In this document: positions 10,607 to 25,600 of the stretch, piece after piece | How the letters are laid out: each line of letters starts with the position of its first letter | Position numbering within the stretch: position 1 is the first letter of the stretch | DNA from: Acanthaster planci | Lineage: Eukaryota; Echinodermata; Asteroidea; Valvatida; Acanthasteridae | Direction: 5' to 3' | Assembly (NCBI RefSeq): GCF_001949145.1 | Contig: NW_019091486.1 | Span: 107,012-171,011 of the forward strand | DNA: 64,000 bases | Position numbers and translations under genes: made by a program | The notes under the pieces: model-generated | What the model was told of the DNA's origin: nothing | What the model saw: only the letters and a program-made list of their open reading frames with translations | The model's database searches: none

Positions 10607-13600
10607 GTAAGTTCAACATCTTGTTAATAGGCTAATTGCACAATTTTCATGAAGCCCACTCTGTCAAATCAACATAGCGAATTTGCCCGGAAAGGGTAAG
10701 CGATTATAGGGGGAAGTTATCAAGGAAAAATTCTTGTTAGATACAATTTGGCTTCTTCAAAGGCTTTTTTTTTAGGTATTTGAATCGTTCCCCCTGCATG
10801 TTTGTGTCTATACGGTATTGTATGATGCAGACATTGACAAGAAAACAATTGCTTTCACGATTCGCAGGTAAAGTGATATTAGTTAAGATAGTAAAAAAGT
10901 GGGATTTTATGGTCTTGGTTATTTTTTTTTAATATCAATAAAACGACTAACAAGTCTTTTGTTCGTGCGTGCGTCCGATATTGCATTCACAAGCAATCGT
11001 ATGACATATATCGATTACTGTTTATATCAAGAGGCCTTCCACCTCAAGTCCCTGAAGGTCATGAAGCCAAATTTCTTCAGATTCAAATTAAGTCAGGAGC
11101 TTTATTCAAGGTTTCCTGTCGAAGGCATCATTTTCCTTAAGTGTCAATGCATTCCTTGATATTTATTACCCATCCCACCCCAGTACGTCTTGTTCATCCA
11201 CAGGTCTACGAGTTTTGGGCTAATTTAAAAAACAAAACAAAACAAAAACTCTCCTCCGGGCTTGTGGTATAAGTGCTTGTTAATGGGATCGCATCGTTTC
11301 CAAAGAGCTCTCGGAGAAAATGTGGAAAATCGTGCTGTTATTATTATTCCAAGTTGATCTCATGGATTTTGCTGTTGTGAACTCCATAATAATCGCTCCC
11401 TAAAAAATGCGACGTAAAGTTATAGTAGAAAGTATGACTAAAAGTGTAAATTTACAATTCTTAAGATTTTACCAATTGTTTACAACCATTATTTTGCCGT
11501 AGTTGATCAGCAAGTAAAATCACTAAGGACTATGAAAGTATTTAAGTTGAGAAATTGTTCTGATTGACCCACTAAAAGAGAAATGGTTGACAAGTGATCG
11601 AACACTCAAAGACAAATGTATAAAACATTTCGACCACAACTTTTGTCCAAAGTTGTCCATGGGACTGTGCATTCTACATCTGCGTCTACGTCTCTTCCTT
11701 TCAGTAGATGGGGGTTGATGTCCCACGTGCCCCAGTTGCAAGTCACGGTTCACGCTACCTGTTAATCCCATCGAGATCGTGTGATTATAAATACGTAATG
11801 CCGGTGATGATAAGAACGAGGGAGATTGGGAGAATCCGTTCAGTTTAACTTCACACGAGGTTGGGGCTAGCTTGGCACATACTCATTTCCCGAGACCTTT
11901 GATGTAATTACTGCCTTCGATGGGACTATCTGAGATATTTGATACTGCTCTTGGCATTAACACCTGACAAGGGAGACTCTAGAAACGAAATTTTGGGGAG
12001 GTGTGGGATTTGTTTGGTTGTTTGTTTGTTTGTTTGATTTTGATGGGGGGGTTAACAAATCGAGGTGAGACGACATCTAGGGTTTACACCTTTAGGTTGG
12101 AAAGGATACACACCAGTAGCAAAATTTTGCCTCTTTTCATTTTTTCAAAAGAAATTGCCGATCCACCCAAACCAGATTTATAATGATAATGGTTTTGAGA
12201 AGATAGTAACATTTTTACATGAGCTAATTCCAATTTACTTCCTAGTTTCGCTTCCGTACTTTGCAAAGATTCTGCGGACATACCATGTAGGCTGTACAGA
12301 CCCCATGATCGTTTCAAAAACTGAAGGGAAAGAGAGATGGTCAGGCTCATACTCTCCCCAGGGTTAATTTCGTTTGTTATAAACGTTTGCAATAAAATAT
12401 TAGACAAGGCCGAAGATCAAGCTGTACGCATGCTTTATGCCTGATGGTTCTTCTGTATTGACTTACAAGGTAGATTTCAGGTGTTATTTTAACTTACTAT
12501 TTAATATGCAGTACATTGTTAATAATTCTCAGCATTTTCAATATTTGATTTATTGAATGACTGGTGTGATTTGTTTGGGATATCAACTGAGCCAGTGGTA
12601 ACTACTTACTGTTTTTTCTTTTCATTTTTCCCCGATTGGTGTTTTATTTGTCCCCTGCATTTCATGATGAAGTATTGTGACGAAAAAAAATACGTAAGTG
12701 CCATTCAAGGCCTATCTTCAGGAAAAGGCTCACAAAATTAGAAGCAAAGCAAAGAGCAAGAAGTCTGAACACAAGGGAAAATAAAACAAAATTTCGAAGT
12801 GTATTGCTCACTAATTCGGAGGTTATATCGCAATAGTCATATCAATGAACAAGATTGGCCTGTTTATTATTTGGGTTGGTCAAAAAGTGCACTACAAGTC
12901 CATGGAAATCTACACTTTGGGGCCGAATGATCCAGATCTGGCAGGCCACAATTGCAACCTTCAGGTAAGCAGTCATCTAATCACCGCAGCCACCGTAGTT
13001 GTCTTGAGATTTCATTTAGTGCAAATCACCGTCTCATCTCAATGAGACCCTGACGGACATTGGCAGAGTCGGTCGTCGTCGAAATTAATGAAATCCCCTT
13101 TGATTCCCCATTCCTTAACGATTTAGAAGTGCTCAAGAACAGGCTGAAACACTGCCACGGTTAGTTGCCATGCAATTTTAAAGAGGGAAATGCGAATCGT
13201 CGCAACAACCTCTGAATAATTCCGTCATCTTCGCAGGCGTGAATTAAGAGGGGCGTTCCGCGCGCCAAGATGGACGGCCATCCTCTTGCTTCAGGAATTG
13301 CCCAGGGAGAGTGACTTCATGGCCAAATGACTCCGGCTTTACGGCTGGACACCTCGTTCCAAAGCCGTTGCATGCTATATTTCACTAATCTCTATGCTGC
13401 AATATAAGTAAGCATAAAAAACGAAAAGGAGAGATTTGTTCGGATTTAGTTTAACCTCCATGTTGAAATTTGTGCTTGTCCTTTTTTTTTCAATTTCCTC
13501 TTAATTTTGATTTTGTTTTCAATGTTTTAATGGTTGTTGTGGTTTTATAAGGGTTTGCTAGTTTCGTCAGTCGTCGCGGGATTGTATAAAATTTCGAAAG

Positions 13601-16600
13601 TTTGGTTTAATCAGTAGTTACAGTAGTAATGCTGTTTTTCTGTAGTTTATTTTATTTTTATGTTACTTTTGTTTGTTTTATGAGTTCAACTGACTCGTGG
13701 GAGACGATGTATACCACATTACTGATCAGACCAGCCTTTCTTTTTTTTTAAATCTCAACGGCATTACGCTCTTGGAGTGACCTTGCCAATTCACGTTACT
13801 GCCTTCCTCTCCAACCTAAAGCAGTATAGCATTGCATTGCCCCTTGACTACTGCAGCAGTATCAACCGATAAACAGCAGTCAACTGGTGCCTATATGACT
13901 AATAAGAGCCCTGGGAGAGGGCAGTGTACAGTAGAACCAAGACTTCTCAAAGTCGATTTTGCATTTTATTGTGCAAGGGGCCAATGGCATGGAATAGCGA
14001 TCCGAGCCAGACCCCGGACGTCCATTGACAGCCTAGCAGCTGTAATCGCCATTTACACCGATCAAGGAGAACGATTGCACCTTTCCACCTGCCAATCGTA
14101 ATTACTTGAATATGTAAAGTGACGATTTCACCATGAGATGTTTAAAAACCTTGATCAAACTGAAGTGCGAATCAGCCATATTGAATTTGGCCCCTAACCC
14201 CCCACAAAAACAAAAACAAACATGTTACCGATGCATATGCACGAGAAGCTTCCTTCGGAACGTATTAATCGAGTGCGTCAAACATGGTGACTTCAGCGAT
14301 AAGAGATAATTTGTTGATGGTAAATATTTGTGTCCATTTTGCGTGAATAAGCATCAAGGGCACATGCTCAATGACGCAATCAATCATATCAGTCACGGCA
14401 AAGCGCTATTCTTACTGGCACAGAAAGTCCGGGAACTTTGCCATTTACCACGGATGATGCAGGAAACGTCAGTTAAACCAGTGCAAAGAGCAGGATCCCT
14501 TGCCTTTTCAGTCTTATTTTCTTCTTTTTTTTTACATTCTCCGAGTGTGATCGTATCTAGTATGTCTTGTTTATCTGCTGTGCCCTCTTTCTGTCTCACC
14601 CTGTGTGTAATATTTTCAAGTAAGTTAACAGTATGCTGGACGGAATGCTGCAAAGGGTATTCCAATGAAGGGGCCTGTGTTGATTGCTCTTTTGGCCATT
14701 GGCTGATTTGGATAGGGACAATATCCCTGTATATGTACTAATGACGCATCACTGCGTTTACGGCAGTGCAAGGTGGGATAGTCTGGGGTCATCGTACGCC
14801 ACGAGTTGGAGAAATAGCACATGTGCGTACAAGTGACATTGAATTTGGAACACAAGAACATGAAAGACGCAACTGTGACCGTTTTCGGTGATGCTGGATA
14901 ATTTCCACTGTTGTAATGGGGTACGGTACCTTTCGAGTACTGGGTTGTCTACCCAGTATTTAACTAGCTAGGAGGGACTAAAGCTGACAGTGCATGGGCA
15001 TTTTATGGTACATACACAAGTCTACGGCCGGAAGATTAAAAAAGATAGATACACAAAACAACTGATGTTTTGAAACGGATATAATCGTGCATGCGTACAC
15101 GCAGTCATGCCTACCCCTGATAGCAGTTCATACACCGATAACCCCCATTCCATCCCAGCAATGCACTGCCGTAAATACTGCAAAACATCACCAGTAATTT
15201 ACGGGTATCAGACCTTGGCGAGCTAAGGCTGCATCCGAATCTCTTGTCTAGAGCTAGGTCTAGGTCTTCACTCCATTCGAAACGCGTGGAGACGCGCAGA
15301 GAATAGACCTAGCCGTAGCTCTGGAAGCCCGTTTCGGACACGGCCTCAATTTGAATCAAATCTGGTACAATGAGTTACCTGGTTACACATAATGTATAAA
15401 CATGAGAGTTTGAATTACCCAGACTGAAGACACTGGTGCTATACCTCGTAAGGCGGGGCAAGCTTTCGCGTAGCGACCACCATCTCTGGAATGGACTGGT
15501 TCCTTTGTTGCCCTTCATAGCAATTGAAAACGGAGTATGTGTCTCCTATGTAACTAAGGAAACTTGCCCCGATTTACGAGGTATAGTAACAGTGTTTTCA
15601 GTAAGGAGAATTCAAGTTATGTTCACGTAAATTTGAAGAACTCGGTGTACCAGATTTAAATAAATCGTATAAAGCTCATTTAGGGTGTTTTTTTTTTCAA
15701 GTCAGTCGAAGATAATGCAATTGATGAAACCAAATGGTTTGTACAAGGAGGGGCGTTTCGTTCCTTGGCCTCAATTTATTTTGAATCCCTCGTTACAAAA
15801 AAAATAAATAAATAAATTACGCCTGTGAACCGCCGTTAAGTTTGAAAACACTGGCCCTAATTGACAACTTCACTAAGATGCCTTTAAGTTTTGATTAATA
15901 ATCATGATTCAAGTACATTCACCTGATCTGAATCCTCATGTTACTTATCAGTATCCGCGGATCTAACACTACCACGTGCAGCGTAGTTTACTAGACGGTC
16001 AGTACTGAACTTCCATTCATCTGTTCCGCGATTCCCCTCACGATGCGGTCAACTTCGCACCTCGTGCCCACTATTTTATACAGCATTTGATTTTTAAGAA
16101 GCCTACCCCCCCTTCCCATGCGACTTCGACTCGTTACAGAGGTGCTCCCCTGGGAACGGTTCGTCGAGTAATTTATTGCTCCGATGCATACAGAACGTGT
16201 TAGCGGGCTGCGAGGGAGTCATGATGCGTTGCAGTACCGGTGGGGGTATGAGGTTGAACTTCCCTCTGAGTTCACTGCCAATTGATTCTGCGAATCCTTC
16301 CCCAGTTTGTTAACCACTTGGGAGACCAACTCCCTGCTGAAGGGGCAGGATGACCCTCAAGACATCAGCTGCCCATACCCGAACTTTTTGGAACTTGACA
16401 TTCCTGGACTGACATTCACCAGGAGTGCATATGTGGAGCTTCATATGACTTTCCATGGCAATGTAAGGTTCGTGCTTTCAAGAGCGTCAGTCACCTTACG
16501 ATAAACATAATTAAAGTCAAAGAGAAAAGTTCACATGGGGGTAACTTGACCAGAAAAACAGACATTTTGTAAGAACAGTGAGTTTAGTTTTCATGAAAGT

Positions 16601-19600
16601 GTCGAAATGATATTAACATTTGTTCTAGGAAAACCTCTCTGCGCAAGAAGTATTGCTTCGTGACGATTTCGGCACCTGGGTAAGAGGGAGGGGGCAGCAG
16701 AGGTCGCCTCCTAATTTGATTTAAAACAAACGGACATGACACAGATCATTTTCGTCCAGCGCTCTTATGGTTAAAAAAATACTGGATATCAGAGAGGGGA
16801 GAGCAGATTTCAACCCCGTTCTTTTTACAAGGGTTGAAGAGAGAGTGAAACGTGGCTTGGGATTTGACAATACCGAAATGTCTTTTTTTTTTCAGTCATA
16901 ATGAGACTGTTGCAATATTCTGCAAAATATTCTTCATGAATATGAGCTTGCTTGTCATAAACGATGGAGGCTCAACCATTTCCACAATGAGCTGTCATTT
17001 AAAATTGGCTGCAATATTTAACTGATAGTGCTATGGTTTTTACGGGGCCTTCAAGTAACGATCTGCGTTTCTGTGATCTACTATTTGTAACTTCGCCTGA
17101 AAGCATATTTAAATTTATTTATCTATTTATTTTTTTGGGGTGAGAGATGTTTCAGAAACATCTGTAGGGAATCAAATTTCACTGGTGACATATTTGCAAG
17201 GGTTGACCTCGATACATGTGCAGTCGGAATGTGCTTTCCTGCTTGTTTGGATCTGTTTGCGGCACACGCGCCTTGACGACATGCATGTGTGAATCGTATC
17301 ATAAATGTTGTTCTCATCATGTAATGTTAATAACTTGAGAGAACTCTGGACTATCGCGTCTGAGGTCTGCACGTGAGACGGGTGCAGAGAAGCAAATGCT
17401 CTGTGGGTGCTGGTGGAGTTTGTTTTTAAAGTTCAGAGTCTTTACTGTTCGCTAAGATATATTTTTGTACACATGCTTTCGTCGTTGAAAGATGTGTAAG
17501 CACTTTCAATTTAGTGACTGTAGATTTTTCATTGTCTCTCTATTGTTTGTAATTCAAATTTTTGCTTTGTACACATTTTTTTGTTCAAATCAAGGGCAGT
17601 CGCTCAACTAATAGCCGACTAACCCTTTTGGTTCGACGTCTGTTGTTAAGTGTGCATACGTCATTCCTCTTTTCGGCTTACCTAAACATTTTGTGTTTTG
17701 TAATACCAACTGAACATTCTGCCTGCCATTCTGGAGTGGTCATGCAAAACACCAGAAGTCGCTTGGGTTGAAATTGTTTTGAAGCTTCCAATATTCCTGC
17801 CCAAGCTTTTGGGTGGGTAAACTTTGGTCAGCAGGAAACTGTACATACGCTAAAAAAATTGTCGAGGATACGCACGAAATCAAACAAAGGTTAAGATCTG
17901 CCGTCTGTGCAGACGGTTGGACGGGCTTCGAGCTCCTTTAGCTTCAGCCAGTTTTCCTGTCGAAGACAAATAAACGACCTCAGAGAGAAACCTGGAGCGG
18001 CGGAGTCTCGCGCTGCAGGCTTCCCCTGAAGATTTCAGGATTGGCACGGGTGCCATCTCGAGGGGGGTGGGGAGACGTATGTTTTCACCTCACTTGGAGT
18101 CACTCCCACAGAATATTTTTATCCCGACCTCTAACGCTGAAGGCTGATGTTTGGCAAGGTTAGCGTCTCTATTTGGATTTGATGATTAGATATTACATCA
18201 ATAACTGCCAAGACACTATAATCGCAAGACACTAATATCCCAACTCTTTTTGTTCATTGTTTTTTTTTCCATTTAGGGCTAGTTTTTACAAACGGTTTCA
18301 TCAAAATGTACAAGTAATAATTTCTCACACGGGTGACTTTTTCCTGGAAGTATTTTGAGATCAGCCCATTCCTCAGTACAAGCCATGAAATGTTCTGAAA
18401 ATTAACCGGATCACTCAATGACCTGCTTGTTTGTGATGGACAAGAAGCACATAAAAGGAACGTTTTCCTTAAAAAAGCGCGATAAAAAGATTTCTGTTTC
18501 GCTCCATCATAAGTGTCGGCGATGGGGGGGGGAGGAAATAAATGTTTACAAGGAGGAGAATAGTGGAAGGGTTCGAAACCGTTAACAATATATCAATAAT
18601 TGATGGGGGTTAATCCAGAGGCAGATTGGTGAAGAAATTTTGCAATTTCTTCGTTATTTCGCCTTGTCCCCTTATCATTTTTTCCCTCACCTTTGTTCAT
18701 GACGTGAACTTTCATTCCCGGTTGTGTATTTGAATTTTGATCTGAACATTGATATAAAAAAATCGTAAAGATTATCTGATGCATCCAAGAACTCCCTGGT
18801 TTGGGCAGAACACTTTTTGCTTATTGAAAAGCTGTACAATCAGTGCAGCTATGCCCACTGGCACGTCACGCGGTAGTTTAGTCTCCGCTTTAATTATTAA
18901 TACAGTCGCCCAACACAACAAGATCGCCTTGCCCTCCCAGGACAGAGGCAAACAACCTGGATGAAGTCCATACGGCAAATGGGGGTGGAGTAAGATGTGT
19001 CTTCATCGATAAAATTAAGTTCTGACCTTGCATGTCATTCTCTTTGAACCGTTTTGTCACGAGTTGAGCTTTATGTTGCAATTATGATCACTGCATATTT
19101 CCGCCAGGACAACTGACTTGACAGTTTCATTTTGGCGTCGAGTGTCCCGAAGCTCCGAAAATGTATGAACGTTTTGGAAGCATGGATCGCTGGAACCCAA
19201 AGGCAATGCAGACACCTACCGTGCAGTCACAAACGAAGCGCAAACGCTAAGGAGTTTCGACGAAACCGTAATGTTCGCCCCCCTGGCGAAGTAACGGCGA
19301 TGCGGGTGTCAATCTAACACCTACCGCGAAACCATGTGCTATCCATCAGGTGTGAGAAGCGAGGGAGATCCTCGCGTGAAGTCACCACAAGTAGGCCCCG
19401 TATTTAAAAAAAAGACGGTCGGGGGTAGTATTTCATCCACAGAGTGTCTTAGATGGCAATTTATTTTGCGTCAGTAATGCGGCATGCTTCAGGAACACAT
19501 AGGAAGGATTTCGGGGCCAGAATCTTCTTGGTATTGGTTTCCACATCAGAATTCGAAATGAGGACATTTCATTGCACATGCATTTCACTGCATTCATACG

Positions 19601-22600
19601 CAGGACCTGCTGTTCATAATTAATGTGCTATCCCTGATTTTCAGTGTTTGAGAATAAATTAAGGAGGTAAATTGATAAAATAAAACGGAAGTTAAAAGGT
19701 TTTACCTTACTTTTGGTCCGTAGCACTTCTATATAACTAACAATAACATCTGCCACAAAATGACATATTATTTAGATGGCTACCACATTTTCGTCTATTC
19801 ACAGCAAAGACTGTTCGGACCAAAGCGAGGTGTACGATGACGCTACTGTGACACTTCTTGTGTGTATTTTTTGTTTATTCTACTGAAAGAACTGTCTCAG
19901 GAGCCCCGTGGAAAAATTGTTGTCGGTACCACCGTGTTTCCGACAGGGAGAAAAAGCCTGAAATGCTTATATAGGGTGTTGACCAAGCCGAACAGCGCCC
20001 GGCCAGGCTGGTTCATGGGACGGTGCATCAACGCGAGCAAGACTACTTTGGGTACGGTATCATGATCTCAAGTGCAGGTCGGTGTGACAAAGCGTAGTGT
20101 CATGCGCAGTGTTTGAAGCTCGCACGGCCTTGATGTGGTCTTGTGGCATTGCTGGAGCCGAATGCATGCAGGCTGTTAAGCCAGGAAACGCTGCTGAGCA
20201 ATGTGTGACTGGATCCTGCAAAATGAGTCTTAGAGCCATCCCCTTTAGTCTCTGTTTTGTTTGTATTAGAAAGAGTTCAGTGGGCTGTCTGGTTTTCTGT
20301 ATAGCTCAGTTTGGCATGCTGCAGACGAACCCAAATGTTGTGCTGCTGAAAGAAAAAGCTTCATATTTGGCTAAGCGGAGGGGGGATCGTTGGACACCAC
20401 ATGATACTATAGGGGTCGCTGTTCACGCTGTTTCATCAGAACTACGTATAAAACGTGCACGTTTATCTCTTTTTAGGTACTCCTGGATACACTTTTGATT
20501 GTTTACAAGTAGGAAAAAATATCTCAAAAATCCGCCCTTTAGAACTTTCTCACCACTACAGAGTGTGGGGATGATCTAATAGCCAAGTCCCCATTGTCAA
20601 CAAGTTAATTGTCAAAAGAGGTTAATTCCTCCACGCTCTCGGGGATTAACGCCACTGTACTATAGGCAATGTTCCCTCGTTACCGCTCAATGGAAACGAA
20701 CCCTGAACTTGTCAAGACACATCCCTTTTCCCCCCGTAACGCTAACACCGCCGTGCGCTCAGCTGCTCAGTTAAACCGGCAATAGTCTCTTCAACAGTTT
20801 TTGCTCACCGCGTGGTATACGGGTGTCGTTATATAGGTCTACATCGGGCGGTTCAAACTATAAAGGACAGCGTACACCTTCGGGAGATGTCATCCCAAAG
20901 AATGCTCCCCCCCCGCCTTATTTTATGAACACGTGAGCACTTTGGTTTCACAAACAACAACAACAGGCGACTGAGTAGCAGCATGTGTCCGGGGTATGCA
21001 AACTTCACTGACAAACCTTTTGCTGATTTCCGACTGTTCTACACGAGACAAACATTCTCCAGCTATTTTTTTGTATCTTTGAAGGTATCATCGATGCTTT
21101 TCCGTTGCGATAATTGCTTAAGGAAAAAGGTTAGCCCGCTATCGGACGATTTCTGCTAAATTTGTGTATATATTGGCATTATGCAATAAACGGGGTCGGC
21201 AACAAAAAGCCCACTTTGACGTTACTGAGTTTGTGAGCTCATTCGTTTATACAGAAACACAGCACACTCTCCTATAGGATGTCTCTAGCAGGCATAAATT
21301 TGCCACTGAAATGACCATAGAAGAAATGATGGCACTTACACAGAGGATGACCTAAATATTTGTTTTAATTTATCTTTAAGTCTGTTTTGTTTCTCACCGA
21401 GGTCAGTTCGTCATCGCTTGGTTTCTTGATCCGCGGGCCAAGGCCGCCTGTGCTTTATTGACAATCGGTTTGAAACTGTCTCTCGTTCTGTCTTGTCTCC
21501 ACTGACCGTCAGTCTTACCCGGGACAGCCACAGATTCCGTGATTATCGGCACCACCTCGTACCCGATGGGCCGGCGCTCCGCCGAATGCGCTCGGATAGT
21601 GGCCCAGTCCAAACCCAAACGGCCCAGCTTAGCCATGGTGCGCTGCATGAACGCGATGACTACGTCCCTAGGTATGGTATGGTAGATGGAGAATAACTGC
21701 GATATCCGTGGGTGTCTTGCTAGCTGTATGCGTTTATTTTGGGGCTCTTCCCACCTTGTGTGTCCCTATGTCGACTCGCTGACGTTATAGAGGTCTCCGT
21801 TGGCGCGAAGAACCGACCGTGCAAATGACTCCTGGTCGCTATTCTACCAAGTGCTTCAAAGTGAGCCCTAGAAATAGATATAACGGACAGGCAACTTGAC
21901 ATATAATCATCCATATGTTGCTTGAAGGGGATAAGACATTCTAAGATTGTTTTAGCGTAGTTTTAAGCATCACCGAGGTTTGTTTCGAGGTTTATTTCAT
22001 TGTCAGCGTCAAACACTAAGTAAAGTACACCAGGTAATCCTCGTGCCCTTGGTATTACGCAAACTAGGCATACAGGACTAAGAGTAAAATTTAAACACTA
22101 ATTTAGAAATGTGGACCATTTTACAGTTTCGAGTTGTGGTAAGTAAAGAAGAAGACTGTATTTTTGCCGCGATGAAAAATTTCTCGTGCAGAGGTGGGCA
22201 TGAGATGTAAGCCTATATCAATGTCTGCTATATTATCGATGTGAGTTCCAGTTGAGCTCGCACAGATAACTTGAGCATCTTAATGGGGGTTGTCCCTCCA
22301 ACTCCACCAGGCCTATAATAAGATAAAACCGGTCCGTTTCTCTGTTCGTCAGTGTCCTCCGAGTGGGTGATCGGCACTGCAACTGTGCCAGAGGACCACC
22401 TGACTGTGAAGTGTTTGGCCAAGATGCTGCAGACAAACACGAGTATGCCCGGCTGGTACGTGGGCGAATGCCGGAAGGCGATCACGACAGTCATAGGTAT
22501 GGGGTGGAATCGAGTCTCCAATGGCGGGTTCAGGGTCTTCCCTGCAGTTTTGCACACTCCCTGGCTTGGGTCTTAGATCATGGCACAACTGTGCAATGGC

Positions 22601-25600
22601 ATTATGAAAACTGCAGCGATGGGATGACAAGTCCGTTCATTAGCTTATTTGAGGTACGGCGGACACAATGGGGGGCGCTGTTTGGTCTGGCCAAAAATCA
22701 AATCTTTCGTATTCACTCCAAATGTATTCGCTTCAAGTGGCGCCTTCCTATTGTGTCCTCCATGCTTCAGCATGGCTAATGGCTGCATATGCACACTGCA
22801 TTCTCTGTACGCATGCTTTGCCCAGAGTTGGAGTCCCATCGTTAAGCAACCGAATCGGCACTGGATCCGCCATTGGAACTGAACTGCGATTTGTCCTGCG
22901 CACCACTGCCACTCACAAACCACCTCACTAACGGCTAACATCACTCGATTATTTTCAAATGCATTATTCGTTCTGCTAATAAATCGTTTACTGACTTACG
23001 ACTGGATGTCACTAATGCAGCTTTTGCGTGTTCATGTATGTACTAATCTAACGAACTTTGTCAATATGCTTGAGAACAGCTTTTTAAAAATTTAAACTAA
23101 CGTTTTTTACTTACTACCTCACGATTAACCCATTGGCTTCTTGCATGACCGAAACAATTATGGCGGACACTGTGGCCGAGTCTGTCAAATGTGCCTGCAA
23201 GACCTGTTAGTTTTTGACAATTGTCATCCAGTTTTAACCAAATTTCTCACAAGAAACAACTGTTTGAAAAAAATATATATATCTGTCGTCGTTCATGTTA
23301 GTTACGACTTGTCATGTAGAAGGACGTTTGATGAACTCCTTTACAGCACTGCCGGCACGTTTGCACCATGCCAGCAGGGCTCTGACACTGACTTGTTTAA
23401 ACTGGCCTATCTTTGCCACCCAATGCGAAGGTGTGTGATCCTGTCTTCGTGAATAAGAAGCGCCGGGGTTGCTAAGCAGTCGGAGCACAGCAATGCTTCA
23501 GGATGCAATGCTTTTCTAAGGTCCCCCCGTGGCTTAGTTGTCACGTTTTTACATTTCTGAAATCCAATCTCCGATGCTTTTCCATAGCTTCAAGCTGTTT
23601 CCCAGAAATTTATGTTTCAAGGTAAAGGAAAGAAAAAAAAATAAAATTAAAACAAAAATGAAATCTTTAAACCATCCATTGCTCTGTTTAATTTCACGCC
23701 TAAGTGAACTCGTTCTGAAATTGGCATTTTGCTCAAGGTCATTGTCAGACTGCGCCACTCTGAAGATATTCATCACAGGCTCTTGATATTGTGGGCAGAT
23801 TGATTCGGTGGATATGCGCAAGCGGTAGTTCGCGCTGCGCTATCGGCCGAATCTGTGGGGAGCTAGCTATAACTTCTTCGCTGATAATCTTCTAAGGGCG
23901 GGAATTTAAAAGAAAAGGGGGGGAGGTGACCAACTGATGTTTCCATGATAATTGATTTTAATCAGAAATCAGCCATTTGAGCTGAGTAATTAATGATTAA
24001 TTAAAACTAAAACTGAAAGTAATTAACACAGGTTTGTTACAGATTAATTTCATTTACAATGATGAATAATTGAAATGTGTGATTTATCATAATCTAAATT
24101 TTAGAGGCAACATTTAGATCTAGAATCTCTTAATGTTCTGGCATAAAACCATTTGACACATTTAAATTGCATAAGATCAGAGCAGAAAACATGATCAAAA
24201 TGGCCTTTTCCTGAATTAGGTCTGTATAGCCAGCTGGCGGTACTTTCAACCCAAACCGCAACGTGATCAACCGTTTGCCCAATTCTACTGCTTGCAAAAG
24301 GTTAAACGAAACCAGACTAACCAGACAAGACGACTGGGCAAAAAAGAGCAATGCCTGCGCTGTTTGAAATCAGATAATGAATTCACAGAAAGGCAGTGCT
24401 GTTAAAAGCAAAGTTTACAGTCGTAAGTGGTTCTGACGTGTATTTTTAACAGCATTTGAATAAGATCTGATAAAGTTTTGGAAAAAAAATGGCTTTATTA
24501 ATTTGCCCTTGGACTTCTTCCACAGACATTTTCCCCGCCTAATTTCTATGGGTCGCTGTTTCCCTATCAACTTATAACAGGCATTGAATCACACTTTCCC
24601 TTTTCATTTTCGAAATAGTTCACGCAAGGAAAATTTGTTTATCACTATCAGCTCTCGCGAATGGGCCACTCTCACGTTTAAACACATTCCCTGCCGTCTA
24701 TTGAAGGAAGAGGAATTCTTGAAATCAGTCCTTCTTATTCAATCTTTTTTTTCCTCTGTGTACGACATTGGCATTTCCTTGCTACCATTTTTATTGCATC
24801 TTAAATTCTGTTGTCTGCCAAGCATGCCAAAATGTGTTCCAATTTTAAGGGCATCGCATGACTACAGAGCCCATTCTGATCTCATTTAGGTGTAGCCAAA
24901 CCCTCCCAGTCAATATCAATTTCCCTATCAAGTTATCCAACAATTCCGGTTTTTCAGATGGCAGACAATTGATCGTTTCTAACCCACACATGCGGGCACT
25001 GTAGTTATGTCCTCCCTCCCAGAGGCTTTGAAATTTGTATTCATTGCTAACACCTCCGATGTCGCCTCATTATGCCTTTCATTAATTTATTAATGCACTT
25101 GGAATAAAATTGCATTAATTACTGTTAGCAGTATAGCTTGCGTGCTCTCCAAAGAACCTTGATCACTGGGGGTAATTTAGTGCTGTTTATTTTCCCCAAT
25201 TGTTATGTCGTTTAATTCAATGCTTGCGTAAGTGACAACGTTGCAACCGTATTGTTCGTCATCAGTAGTTAAAGTCAGTGACAGGTTGGGTCGGTGGGGT
25301 CAAATTTCAAAAAGCAGCAGTGCACTAAAACTATGTCACCACCGGTAGTGGCATGCACACGAGTGTGACGGTTCTAAATCGTTGATCATACGAACGGCTC
25401 TACACCAGCTCAAATTTGGAATTTAGTGACTGAGTGGCACTATTTCAATCAAGTCCCCCCCCCCGACGCCATATAGTTTCACGCAGACTCGGTTTCAGGG
25501 GAACTGAATATTTTTTTGGGGGGGGTACTGTTTTCAGGACAGTTGCAGATCGCTTTTGGCGCATCAGAATCATTATCACCGGACCGCCGCGTACAGGCAT

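Larger units (their letters stand above)
10607..19889 (+). other. First part of the 24-kb first intron of the Ig gene
   Basis: Mostly AT-rich, with A/T runs and two palindromic MITEs (15.2 and 15.4 kb). Two exon-like stretches on the plus strand do not fit the phase-1 scheme of the Ig gene: one ending in a good donor at 12964/12965 and one at 16306-16462. Otherwise I see nothing coding. Confidence 0.4.

Noticed and set aside
12845-12964. Open frame ending at a strong donor (CTTCAG|GTAAGC)
   Set aside because: No good acceptor and a phase (0) that fits no neighbouring exon; no domain.
19132-19317. Open frames near 19.1-19.3 kb resembling an exon
   Set aside because: Two frames are equally open, splice sites are poor, and there is no relation to the neighbouring Ig-type exons.
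23347-23430. Phase 1-1, 84-nt exon-like stretch with ALTLTCLNWPIF, possibly a third alternative Ig half
   Set aside because: Splice sites are only fair (donor GTGTGT), the A-strand and the PGW.G.C pattern are missing, and similarity to the other two exons is limited to LTxxCL. Could be chance.
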